A DNA stretch of 38,070 nt from an uncultured Peptococcaceae bacterium (GCA_902492275.1 CABUKW010000011.1:1-38070); one strand, 5' to 3'. Shown: positions 22,781 to 30,679, counted from the first letter of the stretch. Notes: generated by a model not told the origin, from the letters alone. Program-made: numbers and translations.

Positions 22781-22870
22781 ATGTTTTAGCTTGTTCTCAG
22801 CGTTTTCAGACATACCTACAAAAGCTTGGCACAAAACAGGCTTGTAAAAAGATATTTGTAGGACACATGA

Positions 22871-23104
22871 CTACGCTGCCAATAATTGCCGCATCTTTTT
22901 ATTATGGTATTTATAAAGGTTATACCCGCAGAAAAATAGTGTGAACTCCAAAATTACATTTTCTTTTCCTCGCCGAAAGAATCTTTTGCAGAAACGATTC
23001 CATTTTATAATGCCAAAAGTTCCTTCGGACTGAATGCTTCTATGACATCGTTTTTGTTTGCTGCACTTCGCCATTTCTCCGTAATCTGCACGTTCCCTTG
23101 TTAT
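22871..23104 (-). pseudogene. Remnant of an IS1182-type transposase (C-terminal end)
   Basis: The minus strand encodes RSIQSEGTFGIIKWNRFCKR, then FFRRGKENVILE and YNLYKYHNKK before a stop. This is the conserved end of IS1182-family DDE transposases, which reads like SIQ-x-EGxFG-x-IK...RRGxxxVxxE...YNLxKxH. Only about 75 residues remain; upstream the frame runs into an unrelated dispersed repeat at 23112, so the gene is truncated and dead. The terminal repeats of the element are not recognisable. Confidence 0.7.
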
Positions 23105-23111
23105 CCATCTT

Positions 23112-23154
23112 TGTAGGGACAGATGCTCACATCTGTCTGCTGGCCGCAGGCCAG
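23112..23154 (+). repeat. 43-bp dispersed repeat, copy 1
   Basis: This begins with TGTAGGGACAGATG and ends with the hairpin CTGGCC-GCA-GGCCAG. A copy of equal length lies inverted at 25803-25845. The rest of the gene-free island (23155-23737) has small inverted repeats such as GGGGTCGG/CCGACTCC (23249-23271) and no credible gene. Confidence 0.8.
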
Positions 23155-23737
23155 TTAGGTCGTTCTGTGATATAGCTGAAATGGGATAACGATTCGTTAT
23201 ACCGTTGGCTACGGTTTATCTTCTAGGCTGTATATGATGCTTTGTTTGGGGGTCGGTGAATTGCCGACTCCTAATGCAGGGTAGAAAAATGTCGAACGAA
23301 TTTTTTGAAGGCAGAAAAAATATTTTTTCCGGTAATGGAGAACGCAGAAACATAACAAGTCCTTGCGCGGCGATGCAGTTCTTTATTGATGGCTCCCACC
23401 CTATCAGCTTACGATGTATCAGGAAGAGAGACGTGTATGCATAGATGAAATGATGACAGATAACGCCCCCTGAGCAATGCCATACGGCAGCTCATACAGT
23501 GATTATAGTTTAACATCGTGGTTTGCTGGCGCGTTTTTCTGCTCAACTAATATAGCTGCGGGGATTTCACTTTGCAGTTTTGTTTCTTGGCGGCTGTTTT
23601 TTTCGATTTCCAATAGCTGTGCGGCTGATAGGATCTGCTGCTTTTTACAAGAAAAACTGGCAAGTGGCGGCGTTTCATGGTACACTAGGGACACTGGAGT
23701 TTTGCGCGAATAATTTTGGAAAATGGAGTGTCGAACC

Positions 23738-24577
23738 ATGTTACATATCGGATGTCATTTGTCGGCGTCGAAGGGGTATCTGGCCATGGGCAAAGATGCG
23801 CTGAAAATTGATGCCGACACCTTTCAGTTTTTTACCCGCAATCCGCGGGGCGGGAAAGCCAAGGAAATCAAGGAGCAGGATATTGCGGCCTTTTTGCAGT
23901 TGGCCGAGGAACATCAATTTACCAATATTTTGGCCCATGCGCCCTACACCATGAACGCCTGCTCCGCCGATGCCAGTGTGCGCGCTTTCAGTCGGGACAT
24001 GATGGCCGACGATTTGCGGCGTATGGAATATTTGCCCGGCAATTTTTATAATTTCCATCCGGGCAGTCATGTCGGTCAGGGAATGGACGCGGGCATCGGC
24101 TTCATCATCGAGCAGCTTGATGAGGTACTGCGGCCGGAGCAGCAAACTACGGTGCTGCTGGAAACCATGGCTGGTAAGGGCAGCGAAGTGGGCAGCCGTT
24201 TTGAAGAACTGCGGCGCATTATAGACGGCGTGCAGTTGCCGGAAAAATTGGGCGTGTGCTTTGATACCTGTCATGTATATGACGCTGGCTATGATATTGT
24301 CAATCATTTGGAGGAGGTACTGGCCGAGTTTGATGCGGTGGTGGGGTTGGACCGCTTGAAAGCCATTCACCTGAATGACAGCATGAATGCTATGGGCAGC
24401 CACAAAGACCGCCACGCGCCCATTGGCGAAGGCTCGCTGGGCTTAGAAGCCATTTGCCGGATCATCAATCACCCCAAGCTGCAGCATTTATTTTTCATTT
24501 TGGAAACGCCTCATGACAAGCTGGAGGGCTACGGTGCAGAAATTGCCTTGCTGCGGGGCTGTTACCGGCAAGGGTAG
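23738..24577 (+). CDS. nfo: Endonuclease IV (AP endonuclease)
   Basis: Nfo cuts DNA 5' to abasic sites in base-excision repair using three zinc ions. The 279-residue product has the family metal-ligand motifs NFHPGSH (about residue 105), ETMAGKGSEVG (about 145), FDTCHVYDAGYD (about 178) and HLNDSMNAMGSHKDRH (about 212). I prefer the ATG at 23738, which begins MLHIGCHLSASKG as in other Nfo proteins and has TGGAG upstream, over the ATG at 23723. A DNA glycosylase-like gene follows 9 bases later, a logical repair pair. Confidence 0.95.
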   Translation: MLHIGCHLSASKGYLAMGKDALKIDADTFQFFTRNPRGGKAKEIKEQDIAAFLQLAEEHQFTNILAHAPYTMNACSADASVRAFSRDMMADDLRRMEYLPGNFYNFHPGSHVGQGMDAGIGFIIEQLDEVLRPEQQTTVLLETMAGKGSEVGSRFEELRRIIDGVQLPEKLGVCFDTCHVYDAGYDIVNHLEEVLAEFDAVVGLDRLKAIHLNDSMNAMGSHKDRHAPIGEGSLGLEAICRIINHPKLQHLFFILETPHDKLEGYGAEIALLRGCYRQG

Positions 24578-24586
24578 GAGGATACC

Positions 24587-25276
24587 ATGGATATTTTTAT
24601 GGAAATGCGCCAGGAAATTGAGCAACTGGCGGAGAATGATTATAAAAAGTTTTCTGCCAGTTTGTTGCCTGGCGTGGACAAGGTGCTGGGTGTGCGGCTG
24701 CCGCAGCTGCGCAAGCTGGCCGGTCGGATTGCCGCCGGTGACTGGCAGCGTTATCTGGCGGCAGAGCCGGATTATTTTGAGGAAATCATGCTGCAGGGCA
24801 TGGTCATTGGCGCTATAAAGGTAACGCCGGAAGAACGGCTGCAATCTATGGCCAGCTTTATTCCCAAAATCAATAGCTGGTCGGTGTGCGACTGCTTTTG
24901 CAGCGGCTTAAAATTTGCGAAGAAAAATCAGACGCTGGTGTGGGACTTCCTGCAGCCCTATCTGCACAGCGGCGAGGAATATCAAATCCGCTTTGCGGTG
25001 ATTATGATGATGGACTATTATTTAACGGCCGAGTACATCGACTTGGTGCTGCCGTTGCTGGACAGCGTGAAGCATGACGGCTATTATGTGAAAATGGCGG
25101 TGGCCTGGGCGCTGGCAACAGCGTTGGCCAAGCAACCGGAAAAAACCTGGGACTATTTTCAGCACCATCATTTAGACACCGATACGTGGAAGAAAACCAT
25201 TCAAAAATGCTTAGAATCCCGCCGCATTCCCGACGACCAAAAAACCGCACTGCGCCAAATGCGGAAAGCACTGTGA
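24587..25276 (+). CDS. AlkD-like DNA alkylation repair protein
   Basis: The 229-residue product belongs to the DNA alkylation repair (AlkD) family of HEAT-like glycosylases that remove alkylated purines. Visible are LPGVDKVLGVRLPQLRKLA near residue 25, then WSVCDCFCSGL (about 98-108), and HDGYYVKMAVAWALA (about 163-177), the family's typical helices. AGGAGG precedes the ATG. It lies in an operon with nfo, whose product would process the abasic sites that this enzyme creates. Residues aligned to the AlkD catalytic Asp/Trp cannot be fixed without an alignment. Confidence 0.9.
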   Translation: MDIFMEMRQEIEQLAENDYKKFSASLLPGVDKVLGVRLPQLRKLAGRIAAGDWQRYLAAEPDYFEEIMLQGMVIGAIKVTPEERLQSMASFIPKINSWSVCDCFCSGLKFAKKNQTLVWDFLQPYLHSGEEYQIRFAVIMMMDYYLTAEYIDLVLPLLDSVKHDGYYVKMAVAWALATALAKQPEKTWDYFQHHHLDTDTWKKTIQKCLESRRIPDDQKTALRQMRKAL

Positions 25277-25292
25277 AGGGAAAAATGCGCAG

Positions 25293-25447
25293 GACAAACT
25301 CAAATCGCTGTAGCTATATTGGTTGAGCAGAAAACCAGCATTTTAGCTGTATTGTCCACCCCCCTAATAGAGCTACCAATACAGAAAACGCTGGCAGAAG
25401 CAGAAAAATCAGGTTGCAAATGTTTCACGTGAAACATTTTTGTATCA
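25293..25447 (+). repeat. parS-bearing repeat, copy 2
   Basis: This is the second copy of the repeat at 17632-17785, in the same orientation, with the parS at the same offset (128 versus 127 bases). The hairpin arms here are CTGTATTG (25347-25354) and CAATACAG (25377-25384): two bases shorter than in copy 1 on both sides, so pairing is kept. It begins 17 bases after the AlkD-like gene. Confidence 0.9.
25421..25436. other. parS centromere site
   Basis: A second exact TGTTTCACGTGAAACA palindrome lies 7,662 bases from the first one, with the same flanking AA/TTTTTG. It should be a ParB loading site. Reading frames across it encode FHVKH, a known false-protein signature of parS. Confidence 0.93.
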
Positions 25448-25513
25448 ACCATAGAGAGACGATGACTGGGTGTAACGCCCACCCCATACACGCTGGTCTT
25501 TTTCGGATTTCTT

Positions 25514-25645
25514 GCTACCCTTCGCCTATCCCTCCGTGGCTTCGGACAGTTCCTTGCTTGTGCAGCTTTGCTGAACTAACGTTCATCACGCTTTGCACAA
25601 GCCGCGTCACAGTTCGCCCCAAGTCGGAATTTTGGCGAAGGTAGC
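25514..25645. repeat. 132-bp hairpin element, copy E2 (inverted)
   Basis: This is the same length as E1 and E3, in opposite orientation. Ends are GCTACCCTTCGCC and GGCGAAGGTAGC. The inner arms GCTTGTGCA (25556-25564) and TGCACAAGC (25594-25602) pair perfectly, although their sequence differs from E1 and E3. With E3 it forms a large imperfect inverted repeat. Confidence 0.87.
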
Positions 25646-25802
25646 CGGGGAGTTTTTAAAACACAGGACGGAAGAGAATGCAGACAAAAACAAAGCACTC
25701 GCTGTCCTTTGGTAGGCTCCAGTCCCTCGCAGCCTTTGTCAAAACTGGCCTGACAGCCCCTATAACGTGTCTACCGGACAGCATACAGACAGGATGAAAG
25801 CA

Positions 25803-25845
25803 CTGGCCTACGGCCAGCGGGCAGCTGTGGGCATCTGTCCCTACA
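25803..25845 (-). repeat. 43-bp dispersed repeat, copy 2
   Basis: This is the inverted partner of 23112-23154. The sequence between E2 and this repeat (25646-25802) resembles the leader found before the other copies of the 132-bp element and has no gene. Confidence 0.78.
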
Positions 25846-25915
25846 GCGTGTTTGCCGCGCAGAATATGAAAAGGAACAAGGCACTCGCTGCCCTTCTATG
25901 GTTTTAGAATCCCCC

Positions 25916-26047
25916 GCTACCTTTGCCCAAATTCCGACTTGGGGCGGATAATTTTGCAGACTGTCCTAGTCGTGGCAAACGCAGTTTGACAAAGACGGAC
26001 AGTCAAAAAATTGTCCGAAGCCACGGAGGGATAGGGCAAAGAGTAGC
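25916..26047. repeat. 132-bp hairpin element, copy E3
   Basis: The ends are GCTACCTTTGCCC and GGGCAAAGAGTAGC: the C-to-T change in the left end relative to E1 is matched by G-to-A in the right end. Inner arms GACTGTCC (25959-25966) and GGACAGTC (25997-26004) pair perfectly. As before E1, a leader with CCCTTCTATGG and CCCCGC precedes it. Confidence 0.88.
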
Positions 26048-26094
26048 AAGAAAATGGATAGGGCAAAGAGTAGCAAGAAAATGGATAGGGCAAA
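26041..26094 (+). repeat. Two exact 27-bp tandem repeats
   Basis: Two identical 27-base units beginning GAGTAGCAAGAAAATGG are followed by degenerate GTAGCAAA copies to about 26150. The unit reproduces the right end of the 132-bp element, so it probably arose by local duplication. Confidence 0.9.
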
Positions 26095-26185
26095 GTGTAG
26101 CAAAAGAACGTAAAGAGTAGCAAAAAAATCCGATGGGTAGCAAAAAGAAAAAAATTAACAGACAAAAAAAGAATGGAGTGATAGA

Positions 26186-26890
26186 ATGCTGGATATCATT
26201 TTGGCGGCGGTGTTTGTGTTTGCGGCGGTGACAGGGTTTCGGAAAGGCTTTCTCAAAAGCCTGATCGGACTATTCGGCAATCTGATTGCTTTGGCTTGCA
26301 GCTATACGCTGGCGGCGCCTGTGGCTGACTGGCTCAATGGGCAGTTTGGCGTGGCAGAGCGGATGGCTGCACCGATTCGGGAGCTATTGCCCATGCCGGA
26401 TAATTTTTCTACCATGATTGCCAGCTTTCAGGGCATGGGGCAGCTGTATACCTATCTGGATCAGTCCATTTTGCCCCATTCGATGAAGCAGAGCATTTTA
26501 TCGGCGGTGCAGGAGCAGGTCAATGCGGTGGGTGTGGGAGTTTACGCCACTATGGCCGATATGATTGCCACCACAGTGGCTTTGTCCATTTTGAAGGGAC
26601 TTGTGTTGATTGGACTGTGGGCGTTGTTTTGTGTGCTGTTGTTTTTTGTGAGTCATGTGCTGGCCGGTGTGGTGCATTTGGTGCCGGTGGTGGGGCTGGT
26701 GGACCGGCTGGGCGGTATGCTGGTGTCGCTATTTTTAGCGGCGTTGACTTTATTACTGCTCTATAAGGGCATCAGCGTTCTGGGCTTGATGGAAGGCTCT
26801 GTCTTTGCCCAATCGCAGGTGCTGCATTTTTGCAGTGAATTTTTAAATCCTGATGTGGCGGCGCAACAGCCAGTGTCGGGAACGGTATAA
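26186..26890 (+). CDS. cvpA: CvpA-family membrane protein
   Basis: The 234-residue product matches the CvpA/colicin V production family of inner-membrane proteins. It starts MLDIILAAVFVFAAVTGFRKGFLKSLIG, the family's N-terminal helix and RxGF loop. Four membrane segments are visible, at about 1-45, 110-150 (two) and 165-195. In Bacillota such proteins (YshB-like) have no settled role; in Gammaproteobacteria, CvpA affects envelope stress resistance. GGAG lies before the ATG, just behind repeat island 2. The next gene follows after 36 bases. Confidence 0.8.
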   Translation: MLDIILAAVFVFAAVTGFRKGFLKSLIGLFGNLIALACSYTLAAPVADWLNGQFGVAERMAAPIRELLPMPDNFSTMIASFQGMGQLYTYLDQSILPHSMKQSILSAVQEQVNAVGVGVYATMADMIATTVALSILKGLVLIGLWALFCVLLFFVSHVLAGVVHLVPVVGLVDRLGGMLVSLFLAALTLLLLYKGISVLGLMEGSVFAQSQVLHFCSEFLNPDVAAQQPVSGTV

Positions 26891-26926
26891 TTGTTTATGA
26901 ACTTATAGAAACAGGAGGCGGGTATC

Positions 26927-27883
26927 GTGCCTGATTATCGTGATTATGCGCCGTGGCTGGAGGCGCGATATGGACAGCGGGTTTATAAGGTGCCGTTAAA
27001 TATTCCCGGCGGAACCTGTCCCAATCGGGACGGCACAGTGGGCACCGGCGGCTGTATCTTTTGCGAGCCGTCGGGCTCCGGTTTTCAGTGTTTGCCGGAC
27101 AGTATGAATATTCGGGAACAATGGGCGGAAAACAAGGCGTTTTATGAGCGCCGCTTTCATGCCCATAAATTTATCAGCTATTTGCAAACCTACACCAATA
27201 CCTATATGCCGTTGGAGCAGTTTCAGCAGGTTGTGCTGGCGGCTACCGACGATGCAGATATCGTAGGCTTGGCCATTTCCACCCGCCCCGATTGCGTAAA
27301 CGACGCGTATCTGAAATTTCTGGCCGAACTAAAAGAGAGCAGGAATTTGGATATTGATATGGAATTAGGATTACAGACGGTAAATTACCATAATCTGGTT
27401 GAAATCAATCGGGGACATACGCTGGCCGAGTATATTGACGCGGTGCTGCGGATTAAACGGTACGGTTTAACGACTACAGCCCATGTCATTCTCAATTTGC
27501 CTGGCGATACCGAGCTGGATGTAATTGAGACAGCTAAAATTATTTCTGCGCTGGGCGTTGATTTTGTCAAGCTGCATTCGTTGTATGTGGTGGGCGGTAC
27601 CGAATTGGGCCGCCGCTATGAAGCGGGAGAATTTGCGATGATTTCGCTGCAGGCGTATGTGGAACGGGTGGTTACTTTTTTGGAGTATCTGAATCCGGAG
27701 ATTGTCATCCAGAGGTTGGTAGGAAAGGGGCCTCAGGATAATCTGTTGTTCTGTAATTGGGACACAAGCTGGTGGAAAATTAAAGATGCAATTGACGCAG
27801 AGTTTATCGCGCGAAATTCTAAGCAAGGAAGTAAGTTTGATTATCTGAATGGAAAAGCAATGAAGGGAAAGCTGCAAGGGTAG
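26927..27883 (+). CDS. Radical SAM protein of the TIGR01212 (YhcC) family
   Basis: The 318-residue product is a radical SAM enzyme whose cluster-binding cysteines are in the non-canonical family arrangement Cys31, Cys43 and Cys46 (CPNRDGTVGTGGCIFC). Further motifs are YLQTYTNTY, the SAM-contact stretch LAISTRPDCV, and ELGLQTVNYHNLVEINRGH. The reaction of this family is not established; archaeal and bacterial relatives of the Elp3 type act on tRNA. The start codon is GTG with AGGAGGCGGG before it. It likely forms a unit with cvpA upstream and possibly the HEAT-repeat gene downstream. Confidence 0.9.
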   Translation: MPDYRDYAPWLEARYGQRVYKVPLNIPGGTCPNRDGTVGTGGCIFCEPSGSGFQCLPDSMNIREQWAENKAFYERRFHAHKFISYLQTYTNTYMPLEQFQQVVLAATDDADIVGLAISTRPDCVNDAYLKFLAELKESRNLDIDMELGLQTVNYHNLVEINRGHTLAEYIDAVLRIKRYGLTTTAHVILNLPGDTELDVIETAKIISALGVDFVKLHSLYVVGGTELGRRYEAGEFAMISLQAYVERVVTFLEYLNPEIVIQRLVGKGPQDNLLFCNWDTSWWKIKDAIDAEFIARNSKQGSKFDYLNGKAMKGKLQG

Positions 27884-27974
27884 CTTTTGTTTGCGGGCGG
27901 CTGCCTGGAAATCTGGTGCTGCCCTTTGCGGTTTCATAGCTGACCCGCCGTTAGTTTGGATACGGGGTGGTTTT

Positions 27975-28946
27975 ATGATTCCATTTAGAAGCAAGAAGTA
28001 TCAGCGGCAGCAGAAGCTGCAAAGCCAGACTGACATTGCCCAGGTGGCCAGCCAGTGGATTATGCGCCGCGACCAACTGCCGGAATACCGGTTTGCCATT
28101 GAGCTGATGAGCCAGGCGGATCGGGAGGAAATCTTCTGGCAGTATTGGGACGACCTGGACAGTTTTGCCCAGCGAGATTTGGCTCGGGCAACCTTTCAGG
28201 AGTATTGGTTTAAGCTCATCGCCGATTACGGCGACTTGTCCATTCGGCAGAAGGGGCAGGCTTTGGAGGCGTTGGGCTATATCCATCATCCCAATGTGGT
28301 CAATTTTTTGGTGCAGGAGATGCGCCGCGACAATGAAAGCCTGCGGCTGGCGGCGGCAGGCGCTTTGAAAAAGCAGGATCCGGTGCTGGTGATCGAGCCG
28401 ATGCTGGACGCGCTGACCAAGCCGGAAAATTTTTTGGCTTCCCGCATTTATGATGTGCTGCAAGCGCTGGGGCCTAAGCTGGTGCCTGTGATTTTGCAGA
28501 AAATCAACGGCGCCGACGCCAACGGCAAGATGGTGATGGTGCAGTTGTTGGGTTCCTTTGGCGACAGCAGCGTCATTCCGGTGCTGACCGATTTGTTGAA
28601 TACGGAAAATTATCTGCTGAAAAAAATGACGGTGGAAGCCATTGGTCAAATTCAAGGGCAGGAGGTTGGCCCGATTTTGGTCGATTTATTGAAGGATGAT
28701 AACTGGCAAATCCGCCTGCTGGCGGCGGAGGCTATCGGCCGAGGCCGGTATTATCAAGCTTGCCCTGCTTTGCGGGAGGCTTTTTGTCAGGAGGAAGACG
28801 GCCTGGTAAAAGAAATCATGGAAGAAATTTTATGCGCTTTAGACGACGGCAACGAGACAATCACTTATTTATGGAATAGACGAAGGAGCAATCAAGATCA
28901 TGGACGAAGTAGAACAGGTTATGGAGAATATGGATTTACAACCTGA
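27975..28946 (+). CDS. HEAT-repeat protein
   Basis: The 323-residue product is built from HEAT-like alpha-helical repeats: NVVNFLVQEMRRDNESLRLAA, then VIPVLTDLLNTENYLLKKMTVEAIGQ and VDLLKDDNWQIRLLAAEAIGRG recur with ~30-residue spacing. The N-terminal 60 residues are basic and Gln-rich. It has no signal peptide, though the N-terminal IPFRSKKYQRQQ suggests it may sit at a membrane or nucleic acid. I used the ATG at 27975 with GGGGTGG before it rather than the upstream ATG at 27891. Its 3' end overlaps the MscS gene by 47 bases, so the two are translated together and may work together. Function unknown. Confidence 0.82.
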   Translation: MIPFRSKKYQRQQKLQSQTDIAQVASQWIMRRDQLPEYRFAIELMSQADREEIFWQYWDDLDSFAQRDLARATFQEYWFKLIADYGDLSIRQKGQALEALGYIHHPNVVNFLVQEMRRDNESLRLAAAGALKKQDPVLVIEPMLDALTKPENFLASRIYDVLQALGPKLVPVILQKINGADANGKMVMVQLLGSFGDSSVIPVLTDLLNTENYLLKKMTVEAIGQIQGQEVGPILVDLLKDDNWQIRLLAAEAIGRGRYYQACPALREAFCQEEDGLVKEIMEEILCALDDGNETITYLWNRRRSNQDHGRSRTGYGEYGFTT

Positions 28947-29805
28947 TCCCGAGGTGACCAGGTACTTCTTTGGACTGTTTTCCAAAGAAGCGTTGTGGGG
29001 CTATGCCGGTATTTGCGTGAAAATTGTAGTCGTTCTGATTATGATTTTGCTAATCCGGCATATTGCTTGTCATTTGATTGACAAGCTGTTCCGCAACCGC
29101 ATTACCATTACGTTAAGCAAAAGCGACGCGGTGGCGTTGGAGGAAAAGCGGCTGCAGACCTTATCCAAGCTGTTTAAAAGCATTGTCAGCTACGTGCTTT
29201 ATTTTATTGCCATCATCACTTGCCTGGATATGATAGGCTTTTCGGTGACTACCATTATTGCCGGCGCCGGCGTGGTCAGTCTGGCGGTAGCCTTTGGTGC
29301 GCAGAGCATTGTGCAGGATTTGATGAGCGGTATTTTTATTGTGCTGGAAAATCAATATGCAGTCGGCGAATATGTGCAGATTGATGCGGTAGCCGGCAAG
29401 GTAAAGGAAATCGGCATGAAAACGACAAAGGTGGAAACGGTAGACGGCCATTTGATGATTATTGCCAATGGCAGCATCGGCAAGGTGGTCAACTACAGTC
29501 GCGCCGCGCAGCGCGGCTATGTGGACGTGGGCATTGCCTATGAGGAGGATTTGGAGCGCGCCATTGGGGTGATGGAGCAAGCCTGCGGTAAAATCGCCGA
29601 GCGCTACAAAGAAGATTTGGAAGAGCTGCCCAATGTAGTAGGCGCCGTAGCTTTGGCCGATTCGTCGGTGACGGTGCGAGCCACCTTTACCGCATGGCAT
29701 TGGAAGCAACTGCCCATTGAACGGGACTTGCGCAAGGAAATCAAAGCTGCGCTGGACGCAGAGCAGGTGGAAATTGCTTATCCTAAAATTCAGCTGGTGC
29801 AATAA
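28900..29805 (+). CDS. Small-conductance mechanosensitive channel (MscS family)
   Basis: The 301-residue product has three predicted membrane helices (about 30-52, 80-100 and 108-140). The pore-lining third helix carries GAGVVSLAVAFGAQSIVQDLMSG, and the beta-domain follows with QYAVGEYVQIDAVAGKV and ANGSIGKVVNYSR. MscS channels open under membrane tension and protect against hypo-osmotic shock. AAGGAGC lies before the ATG, inside the preceding HEAT-repeat gene. The close neighbour DUF951 is frequent in Bacillota. Confidence 0.95.
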   Translation: MDEVEQVMENMDLQPDPEVTRYFFGLFSKEALWGYAGICVKIVVVLIMILLIRHIACHLIDKLFRNRITITLSKSDAVALEEKRLQTLSKLFKSIVSYVLYFIAIITCLDMIGFSVTTIIAGAGVVSLAVAFGAQSIVQDLMSGIFIVLENQYAVGEYVQIDAVAGKVKEIGMKTTKVETVDGHLMIIANGSIGKVVNYSRAAQRGYVDVGIAYEEDLERAIGVMEQACGKIAERYKEDLEELPNVVGAVALADSSVTVRATFTAWHWKQLPIERDLRKEIKAALDAEQVEIAYPKIQLVQ

Positions 29806-29885
29806 GCTGCAGCAGAAAATAGAGCGATAGGTAACATGGAGAACAAGAATCGGACAAAAGTTATTTTTAGAAGGAGCTGAAGAAG

Positions 29886-30095
29886 ATGCCGATGAAATTA
29901 TATGTGGGCGACGTTATTCAAACGCGCAAGAAGCATCCCTGCGGCGGCGACCAATGGGAAATTATGCGGGTGGGGATGGATTTTCGCATTCGCTGTACCA
30001 CCTGCGACCATCAGGTGTGGATTCCCCGCGTAAAGCTGGAGAAATCCATCAAAAAGGTGCTGCTGTCCAAAGGACCGGAACCGTCAGAAGCATAG
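29886..30095 (+). CDS. DUF951 small protein
   Basis: The 69-residue product has the DUF951 pattern: MKLYVGDVIQTRKKHPCGG, then WEIMRVGMDFRIRCTTC and VWIPRVKLEKSIKK. The cysteines in CGG and CTTC may bind zinc. The family is widespread in Bacillota, often beside MscS or ychF genes, and has no known function; an RNA-binding-like fold has been suggested by its small beta-rich character (inference). AGGAGCTGAAGAAG precedes the ATG. Confidence 0.92.
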   Translation: MPMKLYVGDVIQTRKKHPCGGDQWEIMRVGMDFRIRCTTCDHQVWIPRVKLEKSIKKVLLSKGPEPSEA

Positions 30096-30200
30096 TTGGG
30101 ATAGTTGTAGTTGCTATGAAAATTTTTGCCTGCTTCTATCGTTGACAGACAGGCCGTTTCAGTGTAAAATAAATGGGCAACTACGGCGAAGGAGAAGGCT

Positions 30201-30665
30201 ATGACCAGCGAGGAACATCTTTTTTTTCTGGAGGAAGCAATCAAAGAAGCAGAAAAGGCAGCCAAGTTAGGCGAAGTGCCCATTGGCGCTGTGGTGGTTT
30301 GCGATGGTCAGATTGTCGGGCGCGGACATAATCTGCGGGAACGGGACAACGATCCCACCGCCCATGCGGAAATCTGCGCGCTGCGTCAGGCGGGGCAGAC
30401 GCTGGGCAGTTGGCGGTTGGCCAACTGCACTCTGTACGTGACCATGGAGCCTTGCCCGATGTGTTGCGGCGCGCTGATTAACAGTCGCGTCGATACCGTC
30501 GTATTTGGCGCCAGCGAGCCCAAATTTGGTTCGGCGGGCAGTCAGTTGAATTTGCTGCAGTTCCCCGGTTTTAACCACAATGTACACATCGTGGGGCCAA
30601 TCGCGCAAGAACGTTGCAGCCAGCTCATGAAAGATTTTTTCGCCCAACTGCGCCGTAAAAAATAA
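30201..30665 (+). CDS. tadA: tRNA-specific adenosine deaminase
   Basis: TadA converts adenosine 34 to inosine in tRNA-Arg(ACG). The 154-residue product has the deaminase zinc motif His55-Ala-Glu57 (TAHAEICALRQ) and PCPMCCG with Cys85 and Cys88. Length and the C-terminal F..LR-type end fit the family. AAGGAG precedes the ATG. In many Bacillota tadA lies close to a tRNA-Ser gene and dnaX-recR; here tRNA-Ser follows 14 bases after the stop codon, but dnaX and recR are absent. Confidence 0.96.
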   Translation: MTSEEHLFFLEEAIKEAEKAAKLGEVPIGAVVVCDGQIVGRGHNLRERDNDPTAHAEICALRQAGQTLGSWRLANCTLYVTMEPCPMCCGALINSRVDTVVFGASEPKFGSAGSQLNLLQFPGFNHNVHIVGPIAQERCSQLMKDFFAQLRRKK

Positions 30666-30679
30666 CAGTTGCATAATAT

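Noticed and set aside
23503..23739. 78-residue minus-strand frame before nfo
   Set aside because: It has no ribosome binding site, overlaps the nfo start region antisense, and shows no recognisable motif.
25300..25644. Short frames on both strands containing FHVKH
   Set aside because: FHVKH is the translation of the parS palindrome. The frames run through repeats and lack ribosome binding sites.
25923..26120. 65-residue frame with repeated RVARKWIGQ
   Set aside because: The repeat comes from the 27-bp tandem units at the end of the 132-bp element; the frame spans non-coding repeats and has no ribosome binding site.
26041..26150. Repeat array as a CRISPR
   Set aside because: Units are 27 bp with no unique spacers between the exact copies, and later units are degenerate. 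No cas genes are nearby.
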